A stretch of DNA of 64,000 bases. It comes from UBA3941 sp002385665 (lineage in GTDB: Bacteria; Bacillota; Clostridia; Caldicoprobacterales; UBA3941). Location of the stretch: contig JBMNFJ010000007.1 in assembly GCA_050949255.1 (NCBI GenBank), positions 1-64,000 of the forward strand, in the 5' to 3' direction. Shown in pieces: positions 25,952-35,544 of the stretch. The notes under the pieces are model-generated. The model worked only from the letters and a program-made list of their open reading frames with translations. It was not told the DNA's origin and did not search any database. Every line of letters starts with the position of its first letter. Within the stretch, counting starts at the first letter, position 1. The translations under genes were made by a program, and so were the position numbers.

Positions 25952-27295
25952 TTATTTCAGATGTTTGAACTGTGGCAGCCATTTTGCCTGTGCCGCAAAC
26001 ATCCTATCCACCATCTCCTTAACCTCCCTCATGGAGCAGACGGCAGAGGTTAGGGGATCATACAGGCAGGCATGATAGATCTTTTCCGGATCCCCTTCAA
26101 AGGCCCCTTCCACGGCCAGTTCTTCGCAGGAAGCGTTTATCTGGTTTAATATGGCCAGCTGCGGGGGTAGGGGTCCAACATGCAGCGGTCTTAACCTGCC
26201 CTTTGATGCTAGGACGGGCACCTCTACACAGCAGCCTTCGGGCAAATTATCAATAAGCCCAAAATTGCGTACATTACCATTGAACTCAAACATCTCATTG
26301 TCACCGAATACGGCGTTAAATATATAGGCGGCATACTCAGTTCCCCGGTTAAGATCGATTTCGCCTTCGATCCATTTGTTGAACTCGGTGATTCGCCTGT
26401 TCTCGTAGGCCTTTGCATCGGTCATCGATTTTTCCCGCCTTTCCATTATATCCAGGCCGGGATTCCATCCTGTTCCATGGGTACAATACTTCTCGATAAG
26501 GTCGGGCCGCTTGCGGAACCAGGGATTGTATTCCGAATTATGTCCGCTGGACTCGGTTACATAGTAGCCAAGATGCAGAAACATTTCGTTGCGCACCTGT
26601 TCCTCATTGTATATTTCTTCCCTCTCCGTAATTGCCTTGCGGATGAGGGGATAGGCGTCCTTTCCATTCCATTTGAATTCCAGGTAATGGGCCTGGTGGT
26701 TTATGCCGGCGCATGTGTATGTTATCTCGTCCATGGGGGCACCAATCCAGCGGGCAAGCATTTCAGCCGTTCCCTGTACGCTATGGCATAGGCCGTTTAT
26801 GGTTACTTCGGATACGCTTTGCATGGCCCGGCAGAGCATGGCCATGGGGTTGGTATAATTTAGCACAATGGCATCGGGACAGTATCTTTCAATGTCCTTT
26901 AATATGTCAAGCATGACCGGAAGGGTTCTTAAGAACCGGAATATTCCGGAAGGACCTCTCGTGTCCCCTACATTCATTGATATTCCGTACTCTTTGGGGA
27001 TAGCCACATCTGCAACAGCCGCTTCAAATCCCCCCACCTGGATGGTAATGAGCACCCCGTCTGCATCCTTGAGTGCCTCGACACGATCCGTGGTTGCAGT
27101 CACCGTTGCGGGATAATTGCCAGCGGCTACTATCCTCTCAGCAGCACGCCTGGACAGTTCAAGATTGTCCGGGTTTATATCCATCAGGGCTATTTCACAA
27201 TCCTCAAATGCCGGAAAGGTAAGAATATCCCGTACCAGGTTCCTGGTAAACACTACGCTTCCTGATCCAATAAAGGCAAACTTCTTTCTACTCAT
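25952..27295 (-). CDS. GH4 family glycosidase, alpha-galactosidase type by motif
   Basis: A 447-residue NAD+/metal-dependent GH4 enzyme. Seen: the NAD-binding AFIGSGSVVFTRNLVRDIL at the N-terminus, LNYTNPMAM at 145-153, the metal-site motif C170-H-S-V173 in GLCHSVQGT, and GINHQAHYLEF at about 197. The CHSV variant is the one associated with MelA-type alpha-galactosidases; CHE and CHG variants go with alpha-glucosidases and alpha-galacturonidases. Cleavage runs through a 3-keto intermediate with bound NAD+ and Mn2+ in a reduced cytoplasm. It lies between the MDR dehydrogenase and the PfkB kinase. Family certain, specificity inferred. Confidence 0.88.
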   Translation of the reverse strand: MSRKKFAFIGSGSVVFTRNLVRDILTFPAFEDCEIALMDINPDNLELSRRAAERIVAAGNYPATVTATTDRVEALKDADGVLITIQVGGFEAAVADVAIPKEYGISMNVGDTRGPSGIFRFLRTLPVMLDILKDIERYCPDAIVLNYTNPMAMLCRAMQSVSEVTINGLCHSVQGTAEMLARWIGAPMDEITYTCAGINHQAHYLEFKWNGKDAYPLIRKAITEREEIYNEEQVRNEMFLHLGYYVTESSGHNSEYNPWFRKRPDLIEKYCTHGTGWNPGLDIMERREKSMTDAKAYENRRITEFNKWIEGEIDLNRGTEYAAYIFNAVFGDNEMFEFNGNVRNFGLIDNLPEGCCVEVPVLASKGRLRPLHVGPLPPQLAILNQINASCEELAVEGAFEGDPEKIYHACLYDPLTSAVCSMREVKEMVDRMFAAQAKWLPQFKHLK

Positions 27296-27364
27296 AACAA
27301 TCTCCTTTTTGCTTTCCGGATCGGAATCGAACCAAATCCGGAAGTATTTTATTGAAGTCCTATA

Positions 27365-28423
27365 TCAGAACTTTAGCATCACTTTTCCTTTTATTTTTCC
27401 GGGTATCCTATAGTCCTCAAAGGCCATCATTGCCTCTTCCAGGGGAATAACTCGATCCAAAATACTGCTAACATCGATTTGTCCTGTTCGTATGAAATGG
27501 GCTGCTGAACGCCATGGCTTCCCGGGAAAAATGTCCGAGTAGGACATCCAGACCCCATGCATGCTCAGCTGTTTCCGTGAAAACCCCTGATAGAAGAGTT
27601 CAGGTGGAATAGTAACGTCCTCATTCATGGTACCTATCAGGGAAATACGTCCATTGACCTTGGCTATTTTAATACAGTTGTTGATGGTGACCTCCTTACC
27701 CACGGCTTCCACCACATTTTCCACCCCTAATCCGCCAGTATCCGCCAGGAAGGCATCCAGGAAGGATGGGTCGGAGGTATTATAGCAGCGATATGCTCCT
27801 GACTTTTCCGCCAGAGCCAGGCGTTCATCGTCGCTGTCAAAGGCATAGATATGTCTGGCCCCCATGATTTTAGCTGCCTGCAAAACCAGGTTCCCTATGG
27901 TGCCCACACCCATTATGGCAATATCCGTGCAAGGTTTAAAGTCCATTAGAAACAGGCCGTGCATGGCCACCGAGGCCGGCTCCACAAAGGCGGCTGCCAT
28001 GGGATCGATACCTTCCGGTAGCTTCATTACGTTGGTGGCAGGAAAGACATTGTATTCGGCAAACCCACCGGTTGTAGCCAGGCTGCTCCCGATAAAGCGC
28101 GCACTGAGGCATTGGCCATAATTGCCGTCCAGGCAATTTGGGCACTTGTGACAGACTAAAAGCGGTATGGCTGCCACAAGGTCTCCTTCCTTAACATGGG
28201 TTACATTGGACCCCACCTCGACCACCGTAGCAGAAAACTCATGGCCCAAGGTCACAGGGAAAAATCTGACCTTTCCCTCCAACACCCTGGGTATATCCGA
28301 ACCGCATACGCCGCAGTATTCGGTTCTGATCAACACCTCATCCGGTCCGCACTTTGGCATGGGCAGGTCCACAACCCGAAGGTCCATCTCTCCAAACAAT
28401 TGTAGTACCCTAATCGTCCTCAC
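27365..28423 (-). CDS. Zinc-dependent alcohol dehydrogenase (MDR, sugar-alcohol type)
   Basis: A 352-residue medium-chain dehydrogenase. The catalytic zinc ligand is C40 in YCGVCGSD, with GHE at 60-62. The structural zinc lobe has C91, C94, C97 and C105. The Rossmann motif is AIMGVGTIGNLVLQ near 170. It resembles galactitol-1-phosphate or sorbitol/threonine-type dehydrogenases and probably oxidises a sugar alcohol or sugar derivative. Together with the GH4 and PfkB genes it forms a catabolic set. It starts 51 bases after the CehA/McbA gene. Confidence 0.86.
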   Translation of the reverse strand: MRTIRVLQLFGEMDLRVVDLPMPKCGPDEVLIRTEYCGVCGSDIPRVLEGKVRFFPVTLGHEFSATVVEVGSNVTHVKEGDLVAAIPLLVCHKCPNCLDGNYGQCLSARFIGSSLATTGGFAEYNVFPATNVMKLPEGIDPMAAAFVEPASVAMHGLFLMDFKPCTDIAIMGVGTIGNLVLQAAKIMGARHIYAFDSDDERLALAEKSGAYRCYNTSDPSFLDAFLADTGGLGVENVVEAVGKEVTINNCIKIAKVNGRISLIGTMNEDVTIPPELFYQGFSRKQLSMHGVWMSYSDIFPGKPWRSAAHFIRTGQIDVSSILDRVIPLEEAMMAFEDYRIPGKIKGKVMLKF

Positions 28424-28474
28424 CCCTCATATGATATTTTTATATATGTGGACTGGACTGCTTTCTTCCAGTCC

Positions 28475-30163
28475 TTAGAAATCCACTGACAGTTCCACCT
28501 TATCCAGGATCTCCCTGATCCGCCTCAGTTGAAAATATTCTGCGGGGATATCCCCCGGCAGATACTTCTTGTCGGAGTTAAACCAACCAAAATACAGGTT
28601 TTTGAAGATATCCTGCAGCTCCTTCAGCTCAAACAGCCGTATGGTCTTGGCCTGGTCCCCTACCCTGATGTTCAACCTGGCTGATACTTTCATCTTCAGG
28701 TGGATTTCACCCTTAAAGGGGGATTCCGGCCCATCGTCGATGCTGTACACACCTTCAGCGGGGCTGTTATTCTTTAAGACTGACACTCTTACATCGGATA
28801 GATAGCCCCTGTTTACAAATGGGCTGTTTCTTATATAAACTGGGTTGGTAAATGATACGTTTCCTGCATAGTCGTAGCATTTGGCTATGATAAAGCTGTC
28901 CTTTCCAAAGCTTAAATACTCCTCTGCTTTGAAATGGTTCGCGTGGATATTGTATTCCTTATGTACCTCTCCGTTAACGATAAGCTGGACCCTGCTCAAG
29001 GCAGCCTCATAACAGGCGAAGGCTTCCATATCAATATGAAACTTCTGGTCTTCGGTATATTTTAGGACGGCTCCGGGCAACTCGCCGTCTACCTTAAGGG
29101 TAACCAGGGGTCCGGTAGAGACTATATTGCGGCCCTTTTTAATTGCATCGCAATAGGCATCCAGATCTCCGAACTTTCCGTCGGAGTAGGTGTATGTCTT
29201 AAACCAGATAAATTTACTGGGTACTGCATCTAATAGTGTGTCGGTTTCTGCGACACCGGGCAGGAAGTACCCGTTATTAAGGGCATCATACCAGAGCTCC
29301 TGGTAGTAGGTGTGGTCGCTTCTGTAGCCCATGACCACCATGGCATCGATTGATTCTGCCAGGATCTCAAAGCCCAGGGTAGTGGCGATGTTGGTTACAA
29401 ACTCACCGTTGTCATGCCACCACCAGCTTGTGGGATGGGCAAATACGGCGACGGAATGCTCCTCCCTTTCCCTGGCTATGGCCTCGTATATGTAGGGCAG
29501 CTTATATGGTGGCTCATCCCCCACTTTGGTTAACAGCCATGGGTCGAACTCACGGTCGTAATAAGTATTAAAGGGAGTATCCTGTGTGTAATTCATCAAA
29601 AAGATATGCCCATACCGGCACTTTACATTCTCGTTGCCGATATCGATTACAAACTTATCATCGCTGAGCCGGTTTAAGAGGGATGCAAAACGCTCCCTGT
29701 AGCTGTCGGTATTGGGAAAGCTGTTGTTTATACATTCCAGATGGGTTTCGTTATCGTAAGGTGAACCGGCGAAGAAGTAGTGAAAACCTTCCCCCTTCAT
29801 GACAAGAGCCGCCTTTGAAAGGTTTCCGGAATCCAATCCCCTGTCCCTGGAAACATGGGAATGCCCGTCAAAGGCATATAGGCCCATGGCTTCCACATCC
29901 ACCAGGGGACTCAGTACGGCGTCTATGGATATGTCCTCCCCCTCCATACAGATGCGCTGCCTGTAGGGCTTATAGAGCTTGCCCTTATACACATTTATAT
30001 CATAGATCCCGTCTTCCAGGCTGCACTCATACTCTCCTTCGCAATAAACCGTCCTAAGGAGTCCCTCGGTGTATTGCTCCTCGTCGAAGGTCAACCTCTG
30101 TATGGTAATCCTGCAGGGTAACCCCTTTCCGTTCCGGTCCAAGGCCCTGATTTTAAGCTTCAT
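28475..30163 (-). CDS. CehA/McbA family metallohydrolase (PHP-like domain)
   Basis: A 562-residue protein. Residues 1-90 form a beta-rich N-terminal domain. Then a PHP-type metallohydrolase domain: YAFDGHSHVSRDRG at about 94, with the expected HxH pair, a FAHPTSWWWHD His cluster near 245, and GVAETDT near 300. The C-terminal third looks beta-rich. The CehA/McbA group includes carbaryl-type amide/ester hydrolases, but many members sit in glycan-use clusters with unknown function. It starts 13 bases after the GH127-like gene, so they are surely co-transcribed. A role in removing an ester or amide decoration is plausible, not shown. Confidence 0.72.
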   Translation of the reverse strand: MKLKIRALDRNGKGLPCRITIQRLTFDEEQYTEGLLRTVYCEGEYECSLEDGIYDINVYKGKLYKPYRQRICMEGEDISIDAVLSPLVDVEAMGLYAFDGHSHVSRDRGLDSGNLSKAALVMKGEGFHYFFAGSPYDNETHLECINNSFPNTDSYRERFASLLNRLSDDKFVIDIGNENVKCRYGHIFLMNYTQDTPFNTYYDREFDPWLLTKVGDEPPYKLPYIYEAIAREREEHSVAVFAHPTSWWWHDNGEFVTNIATTLGFEILAESIDAMVVMGYRSDHTYYQELWYDALNNGYFLPGVAETDTLLDAVPSKFIWFKTYTYSDGKFGDLDAYCDAIKKGRNIVSTGPLVTLKVDGELPGAVLKYTEDQKFHIDMEAFACYEAALSRVQLIVNGEVHKEYNIHANHFKAEEYLSFGKDSFIIAKCYDYAGNVSFTNPVYIRNSPFVNRGYLSDVRVSVLKNNSPAEGVYSIDDGPESPFKGEIHLKMKVSARLNIRVGDQAKTIRLFELKELQDIFKNLYFGWFNSDKKYLPGDIPAEYFQLRRIREILDKVELSVDF

Positions 30164-30176
30164 ATGTACATCCTCC

Positions 30177-32051
30177 TCAATCGTCCAATATAGGCATTTC
30201 AGTCATTCGCAGATTGGTGCATCCATAGGGGATCAGCCTGAGCTGTTCCACCTGGGGGGAGATCCATTCCATTCCGGGATAAGGCTTTGCTGCCCCTCTC
30301 TCCATCTCCCAATCCACCTTTTTGCCCCTGACCCTGATCTCTATGGGAGCCCCCTGGGGCGAAAAGGGACAGTCCCCAAACTCCAACTCCCTGACAGTAA
30401 GGGAATCTTCAATATTATCCCTATCAATACACAAGCCGTAATTCCAGGGACTCTTAGGCAGTACCTCATAATCGCAATGGGGAAATTCCCTGCCCTCCAC
30501 ATCCTTATTAATCTGGACCCAGTCCTCTTCTATGGGCAGGGCATAGACCAGGGGCCCACGGGTTATTGCAAAGAGATTGTTGGACCTGGGTACAACCGAT
30601 ATATCCATGGGTAGCTTTAATGTGAACCTGGTCTCTCCCTCCCAGATCCGGGTTAAGGGATAAAACCCTGACTTCTCTATTTTGGTCTCATTTCCATCTA
30701 TCCTTACAGATGGGCTTTCCGCCCATTCAGGTACCCTCAGCCATAGGGTGAATTCCTTTGGTTGGGATGTTTTAACCACAAAATCAACAGTATCCCTGAA
30801 GGGGTATTCCGTTTGCATCCTGATGGATACCTGGGTATCATCTATGGCGGTATCCAGAGATGAGGGAGCGTAGACTACAGCGGCAAAGCCATCATCACTC
30901 CTCATAAAAGTGGACAGGGCAAACTTTGGCCATGGCTGGCTTAGGTTGGCGGTACAGCATCCATAGTTAGGCTCCAGGCCAAAGAGGTTTGATTCTCCGC
31001 TGTTGGTATTGAATATGGGATCTTTCTGCCTGCTGCATTCCACCTGGTTTACCTGCTGATCGTACTGGTGGGTCCACATATCGGGGCTGTAGGTAGCGGG
31101 CAGGGCATTGTAGGCGATCCGCTCCAGCCTGTCTCCCCATTTGGCCTCACCGGTTATGGAAATGAGATGCTCCAGGGAATACATGTACTCCGCAACGGCA
31201 CAGAGTTCGGTACCCTGGACCGGACTGAGCCCGGCAAGGCATTCGTCCCCGGTAAATACCCCGGTAACCATGCCGTGGTATCTGTCCAGCATATCCACCA
31301 TCTCATTTACGTATTCCAAATCCTCTTTAGAGCCCGTCATCCTCCAAAGCAGGGGACCGGATTTCAGCATCATGGCGTTGTTGACCACATGACTCATATA
31401 GCTCCAGCGGCCCTTGCCGTCGGATTCCCTATAGGGCCAGTTCTTAAAGAATGCCTGCCAATCAAAGCCCTGGCACCTTAGCTTTGTGGCCAGATCAAGG
31501 AGCCAACCCTCCTCCGTCCTCTCGTACAGCCACCAGATAGAGATAAGACCTTCGAACCATCTTGAATGTCCCCAATTAAAGAGGGGAGCCGTATCAATGT
31601 GCCTGTCCAGGGCCTTAAGGGCTTTTCTAACAACATCTTCTATCCTCTTGTCCTCCGTGGCCTCGTAATAGACCACCAGAACCTTCAGGACAAGGAGCTT
31701 GGCCCAGACATCGTATCTGCTTCTATCTCCGGTATCGTCGGGACAGATCCAGCCGTCCTCTGCCTGCCCATCGATTATGCAGTTGATATAATAGGTGGCC
31801 CGCTCCATCATATCCTCATCATCCAGAAGCCATGCAAGGGGTATAAAACCATCGAGCCAATAGGGAACCCGTTCCCAGCCCTCAGCCTGACCCCCTATCC
31901 ATTTACTGTCCTTTATATCAGGCCAGAATTTGTCCAGGTTACCCGATAAGCCGGACGCCTGAATCCTCAGTTGGTTTAAGAGCCAACCCTCCGGTTTGAT
32001 TTCCTTTACGGTGAATGGTTTAAAAGCCGGTTTATTGAGAATCACCTTCAT
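30177..32051 (-). CDS. GH127/GH146 superfamily (DUF1680) glycoside hydrolase
   Basis: A 624-residue protein of the beta-L-arabinofuranosidase superfamily: an (alpha/alpha)6 toroid over the first 400 residues, then beta domains. Zinc-cysteine site residues seen: E282-L-C284 in QGTELCAVAEYM and C365-C366 in YGCCTANLSQPWPK, matching the Glu-x-Cys and Cys-Cys pattern of HypBA1. It differs strongly from the GH127 protein at 35609, so it probably cleaves a different linkage. Family members include beta-L-arabinofuranosidases and an aceric-acid hydrolase of rhamnogalacturonan II. It is the first gene of the seven-gene operon running down to the sulfatase. Confidence 0.78.
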   Translation of the reverse strand: MKVILNKPAFKPFTVKEIKPEGWLLNQLRIQASGLSGNLDKFWPDIKDSKWIGGQAEGWERVPYWLDGFIPLAWLLDDEDMMERATYYINCIIDGQAEDGWICPDDTGDRSRYDVWAKLLVLKVLVVYYEATEDKRIEDVVRKALKALDRHIDTAPLFNWGHSRWFEGLISIWWLYERTEEGWLLDLATKLRCQGFDWQAFFKNWPYRESDGKGRWSYMSHVVNNAMMLKSGPLLWRMTGSKEDLEYVNEMVDMLDRYHGMVTGVFTGDECLAGLSPVQGTELCAVAEYMYSLEHLISITGEAKWGDRLERIAYNALPATYSPDMWTHQYDQQVNQVECSRQKDPIFNTNSGESNLFGLEPNYGCCTANLSQPWPKFALSTFMRSDDGFAAVVYAPSSLDTAIDDTQVSIRMQTEYPFRDTVDFVVKTSQPKEFTLWLRVPEWAESPSVRIDGNETKIEKSGFYPLTRIWEGETRFTLKLPMDISVVPRSNNLFAITRGPLVYALPIEEDWVQINKDVEGREFPHCDYEVLPKSPWNYGLCIDRDNIEDSLTVRELEFGDCPFSPQGAPIEIRVRGKKVDWEMERGAAKPYPGMEWISPQVEQLRLIPYGCTNLRMTEMPILDD

Positions 32052-32093
32052 ACCTCCCCTTATAAAACACGAGCGGACGGTACCTCTCTGACA

Positions 32094-32453
32094 TTATGTA
32101 TTGATAAAGAAGACTTCTTCCCATTTTGCCAGGGTATGGTTGCGAAAGAGGATACCATATCCGCCCTTTTGATATATTTCAAAGAAAACGGAACGCACGG
32201 CGTTGCCGCGAATGTTCTCAAAGGATGCTACATCAATCTGCGGGATGTTATGATCATCTACGTATGAAATTTTGCGATAACAGTCCTTGCCCACCCACAC
32301 CTTGTCTCCGATATGGGCGTGACCATAGAAATGTGTCTTTACATTATCAGGCAGTGGCAATAGCCTTTCCAAGATCGATTGTTGCAAATCGGAAATGAAC
32401 CAAATTCGATGGGAAATATTCTGGTGCAAAAGTTGCAATATATCGTCAAGCAT
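32094..32453 (-). CDS. Short metallophosphoesterase-like protein, probably a remnant
   Basis: A 119-residue protein. HFYGHAHIGDKVWVG at about 41 resembles the GHxH metal motif at the end of the calcineurin-like phosphoesterase fold, and FISDLQQS at 19-26 resembles the typical opening of such proteins. The motifs that normally lie between (GD and GNHD) are missing, and the total length is less than half of the usual 250 or so. A large internal deletion or a decayed gene is likely. It lies 42 bases upstream of the GH127-like gene on the same strand. It could also be a genuine small protein of unknown type. Confidence 0.5.
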   Translation of the reverse strand: MLDDILQLLHQNISHRIWFISDLQQSILERLLPLPDNVKTHFYGHAHIGDKVWVGKDCYRKISYVDDHNIPQIDVASFENIRGNAVRSVFFEIYQKGGYGILFRNHTLAKWEEVFFINT

Positions 32454-32480
32454 ACTTTTTCTCCTTTAAAGACACATGGG

Positions 32481-32523
32481 GAAGGGGGAAACATAGGGAC
32501 TGTCCCCTGATGTTTCCCCTTTT
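32481..32523. repeat. Inverted repeat between metallophosphoesterase-like and isomerase genes
   Basis: GGGGGAAACATAGGGAC faces GTCCCCTGATGTTTCCCC with almost no loop, forming a long imperfect dyad 14 bases after the stop of the gene ending at 32538. It may end that transcript. Its core GGGAC/GTCCC resembles the 12310-12360 element. Confidence 0.5.
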
Positions 32524-32537
32524 GGTTACCTCTTTGT

Positions 32538-33374
32538 TTATCTCAGGCTTACACCGTTCTTCCTGGCTACGCCCTCGATATATTCAAAGGCCTCAATGTA
32601 TTCTTCCTGGGTACTTAGATGCTCAATCATAACCGTCAGATCAGGGTTTAATTTTTCCACTTCCCTGACAAAGACCGAATAGTTAAATGTGCCCTTTCCG
32701 GGAGCAACTTCCCTGATAAGGGTGGTCAGTTTAGAGTCCATTATTACGTCCTTAGCGTGGCAACTCCTGATATAGGGTCCAAGTTTTTTGAAACACTCTT
32801 TAATGAATTCATCGTTGAACAGATATCTTTGAGGACAATTTATCATATTTACCGTATCAAGGTGCACGGCAAATTCCTTCCGGTCTATATCCTTTATCAG
32901 CTTGAGATAGCTGTCCGGTGAATCCGGATACATCCAGGGCATGGGCTCCAGGGTATAGAAAGTGTTCTTCGGCTTAACAGCATCGATGATCTCGCGCACA
33001 GTATCCACTATCAGGGCATATGTATCAGCTTCATAGTTTTCCCTATATGGTCCGTCCCAGATCTCCCCCTTTGTTCCGGCTATATTGACGCAGCATCTGG
33101 CGCCAATCCTATCGGCCAGATCCAACTGGTTCTTATTATGCTCCAGGGCCTTTTTCCGGACATCATCATCCAGGGACAGGGGGTTACTCCATGCCCCAAC
33201 CTCTGCTATGATGACGTCTGCATCCTTTGCTTCCTTAACGTATGCCTTAACTAAATCCTCAGGGTCATCGTGTTTCATCGGTGCGACAACGGCGCTGTAC
33301 CTTAATTCCTTTACGATCTTTATCCATTCCTCAGGATTGCTATAGCTCTTTACAATACCGCCACCAAGTCTCAT
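32538..33374 (-). CDS. Sugar phosphate isomerase/epimerase family protein (TIM barrel, third copy)
   Basis: A 278-residue xylose-isomerase-like TIM-barrel protein. Segments: DVIIAEVGAWSNPL, GARCCVNIAGTKGEIWDGPY, TFYTLEPMPWMYPDSP with the metal-binding Glu, VHLDTVNMINCPQRY, SCHAKDVIMD and IEHLSTQEEY with the late Glu. The metal-ligand pattern E...D...H...E is complete. It should epimerise or isomerise a sugar acid or ketose in the cytoplasm. AAAGGAGGATC precedes the ATG. Its closest same-strand neighbour upstream is the amidohydrolase at 33718, 343 bases away. Confidence 0.82.
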   Translation of the reverse strand: MRLGGGIVKSYSNPEEWIKIVKELRYSAVVAPMKHDDPEDLVKAYVKEAKDADVIIAEVGAWSNPLSLDDDVRKKALEHNKNQLDLADRIGARCCVNIAGTKGEIWDGPYRENYEADTYALIVDTVREIIDAVKPKNTFYTLEPMPWMYPDSPDSYLKLIKDIDRKEFAVHLDTVNMINCPQRYLFNDEFIKECFKKLGPYIRSCHAKDVIMDSKLTTLIREVAPGKGTFNYSVFVREVEKLNPDLTVMIEHLSTQEEYIEAFEYIEGVARKNGVSLR

Positions 33375-33717
33375 AGAAGATCCTCCTTTAAATGTTGATT
33401 TGCAACCTATTAAATGTTGAGTTGCTAATTGCCTTAACTTGTCCGGATAGTATTAATAATTATCCCTGAATTCTTCAATAATCCCAGCCTATATTTAATA
33501 GTGTACCTATTAAAGGGCTTGCTTATCGCAAAATAATGGTAATTGGGACTCTCCCTTTAAATCCATTATACATGGGCGCCTGTTATTTCTCAACGCAATT
33601 TTACTACATGACCGATCCTTGTACCGGGCTGCCCTCGGTCTCTAGGATTATTGATAAGGTTACAACCCACTACCTTTCCTGGTTTGATTGCTCTATTAGG
33701 GGGCTGAAATTTGTCTC
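33375..33717. other. 343-base intergenic stretch with a short direct repeat
   Basis: No gene is seen. Close to the isomerase start lies a direct repeat, TTAAATGTTGATTTGC followed 22 bases later by TTAAATGTTGAGTTGC (about 33389-33426). Such paired sites can be operators for the isomerase gene. Confidence 0.3.
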
Positions 33718-34545
33718 CTATTTGGAAACACCCAGGAAGCGCAGGACATTTTCATAGTAGATTTTGTTTTTTACTTCTCTGGAGATTTGTAAGTCATCAA
33801 ATGCTTTGTCATCAAACTCGTAGATTCGAAGTGCATAGTCCGCACCATAATCGTTAGCGTTGGAATCCACGCCCCAAAGCACATTGTCTTCGATGTCATA
33901 TCCGGTTAAGAGCAGCTTTTCCAACATGTCCTTCCTGTAGATGAAGGGTGTACCGGGGCAGATATCAATGAACATTTCGGCGGTAGCGGCCCTGTCTCCG
34001 CCTTTTTTCAGGGAATTGTTGAATTTGCCGTATACAGCTATACATTCATCCGTCCATGGCCATGATACATGGGCCAGGGCAAATCTTAGATTATCGATAG
34101 ATAGGAGAACTTCAAATTCGGTGGGCTTATTATAATTGCCGGATGCATTTTTTCCATCATAGAGAATGCCGGAGTGGAACAGAATTGGCAGGCCTTTGTT
34201 GGCTATATGCTGGTATACAGGCACAGCACGAGGATCGCTAGGGTAATGGGTACTGCAAATAATCTTGAAACCCTTTATTCCCATGGAAGCAGCCAGATCA
34301 ACTTCGTCCATGGCTGTTTCACCGGTAGGGTCAATAAAGTAAAATGGAAACAACCACTTATGACCTTTTGTCCATTCAAGCACATTTTCTATTCTTTCCT
34401 TTGGAGAAATATCAGAACCCGAAAGTCGGGAGGGACTCTGGGAGAAAACAATACCCCCATCAACTCCGGCCTGATCCAATCTCGATAGGAAAGCTTCCTG
34501 AGTGACTTCACCATATGTAGTATGAATATGACAATCGATTCTCAT
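33718..34545 (-). CDS. Amidohydrolase family protein (amidohydrolase 2 type)
   Basis: A 275-residue metal-dependent hydrolase. It starts MRIDCHIHTTYG, the HxH metal motif of the amidohydrolase-2/ACMSD-like group. Later ligands: His in PILFHSGILYDG, His in ALAHVSWPW and Asp in VLWGVDSNAND. Members hydrolyse or decarboxylate lactones and cyclic acids; in sugar-acid loci they often act as lactonases. The start at 34545 is preferred over an ATG at 34563 because AAGGTG precedes it. It lies upstream of the isomerase gene on the same strand. Confidence 0.78.
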   Translation of the reverse strand: MRIDCHIHTTYGEVTQEAFLSRLDQAGVDGGIVFSQSPSRLSGSDISPKERIENVLEWTKGHKWLFPFYFIDPTGETAMDEVDLAASMGIKGFKIICSTHYPSDPRAVPVYQHIANKGLPILFHSGILYDGKNASGNYNKPTEFEVLLSIDNLRFALAHVSWPWTDECIAVYGKFNNSLKKGGDRAATAEMFIDICPGTPFIYRKDMLEKLLLTGYDIEDNVLWGVDSNANDYGADYALRIYEFDDKAFDDLQISREVKNKIYYENVLRFLGVSK

Positions 34546-34731
34546 TTTACACCTTACCCCCATAATTCATATTTTCATGGCATTTAAAGATTAATCCCAT
34601 ATATTAATTATCAAACAATATGATGGATTAGTCAATTGGAATAATGGTTGGGGCCCCGGATATTGGTGATGTGAAATAATGCTGACGAGTGATAGTTCTG
34701 ATGTGAATAATTCTGGTGTGGTAAGAATAGG

Positions 34732-34764
34732 AAAACCCCGGAATGTTTATTGGTCCGGGGTTTT
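34732..34764. terminator. Terminator between wrbA and the amidohydrolase upstream region
   Basis: A perfect 11-bp stem (AAAACCCCGGA / TCCGGGGTTTT) with an 11-base loop, 27 bases after the WrbA stop on the minus strand. The tail is TTTTCC on the minus strand and TTTTGGTTT on the plus. Confidence 0.72.
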
Positions 34765-34791
34765 GGTTTATTCGTCGATCATATCGATGTA

Positions 34792-35403
34792 CTATTCTCT
34801 ACCCTTTTTCAGCCAGCCGGCTACAGTTACCGTCCTTCTGGCCTGGTACTTGACTGCGTTCTCAACATCCTCAACCATCTTGCCGTCCTCGCCCTGGGTG
34901 ACGCTGGTTCCATATGGATTTCCGCCTGCGGCGAATACTGAGTCATCCGTATAGCCCGGTGGTACGATTATTGTCCCCCAATGCATCATAACTGTATATA
35001 GGCTATGTAAGGTTTTTTCCTGGCCTCCATGAGGGTTGGAAGCCGATGACATGGCACTTACCACTTTGTTGGCCAGTTTGCCCTGGGCCCAAAGACCACC
35101 CTGGATATCCAGGAATTGCTTCATCTGGGAGGGCATTACGCCAAATCTGGTCGGCATGCTGAATATGAGGGCATCTGCCCATTCCAGGTCCTGCGATGTT
35201 GCTTCCGGTACGTCCTGTGTCTCATCATAATGCTTTCTCCAGGCGGGGTTGGAATCGATGGCCTGCGGTGGAGCCAGCTCCTTTACCTTCAAGACCCTGA
35301 CCTCTGCACCTGCCTCCTTGGCAGCCTCTTCAGCCCATTTCGCCATTTGGTAGTTAGTTCCCGTGGAACTGTAATATATAATAGCTAATTTAACTTTATC
35401 CAA
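34792..35403 (-). CDS. wrbA: NAD(P)H:quinone oxidoreductase, WrbA type IV flavodoxin-like
   Basis: A 203-residue flavodoxin-fold protein. The FMN phosphate loop is IIYYSSTGTNYQMA at residues 6-19. PTRFGVMPSQMKQFLDIQGGLW at about 85 and the GGQEKTLHSL region are signatures of WrbA. It carries out two-electron reduction of quinones, limiting radical formation. The TTG at 35403 is preferred: AGAGAGGTG lies six bases upstream, and the GTG at 35412 falls inside that site. Single gene with its own terminator; no clear link to the glycan genes beside it. Confidence 0.9.
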   Translation of the reverse strand: MDKVKLAIIYYSSTGTNYQMAKWAEEAAKEAGAEVRVLKVKELAPPQAIDSNPAWRKHYDETQDVPEATSQDLEWADALIFSMPTRFGVMPSQMKQFLDIQGGLWAQGKLANKVVSAMSSASNPHGGQEKTLHSLYTVMMHWGTIIVPPGYTDDSVFAAGGNPYGTSVTQGEDGKMVEDVENAVKYQARRTVTVAGWLKKGRE

Positions 35404-35544
35404 AGAAAACACCTCTCTCTGATTATGTACTTTTCCGGCCTTTGGCCCTTACCCCAAAGTAAAAGCCCGCCTCAATATTATATATACCCAATCATGAGAG
35501 ATTAAATCTACTGAAAATTTTATATTTTCGTGTCGAAGGGAATG

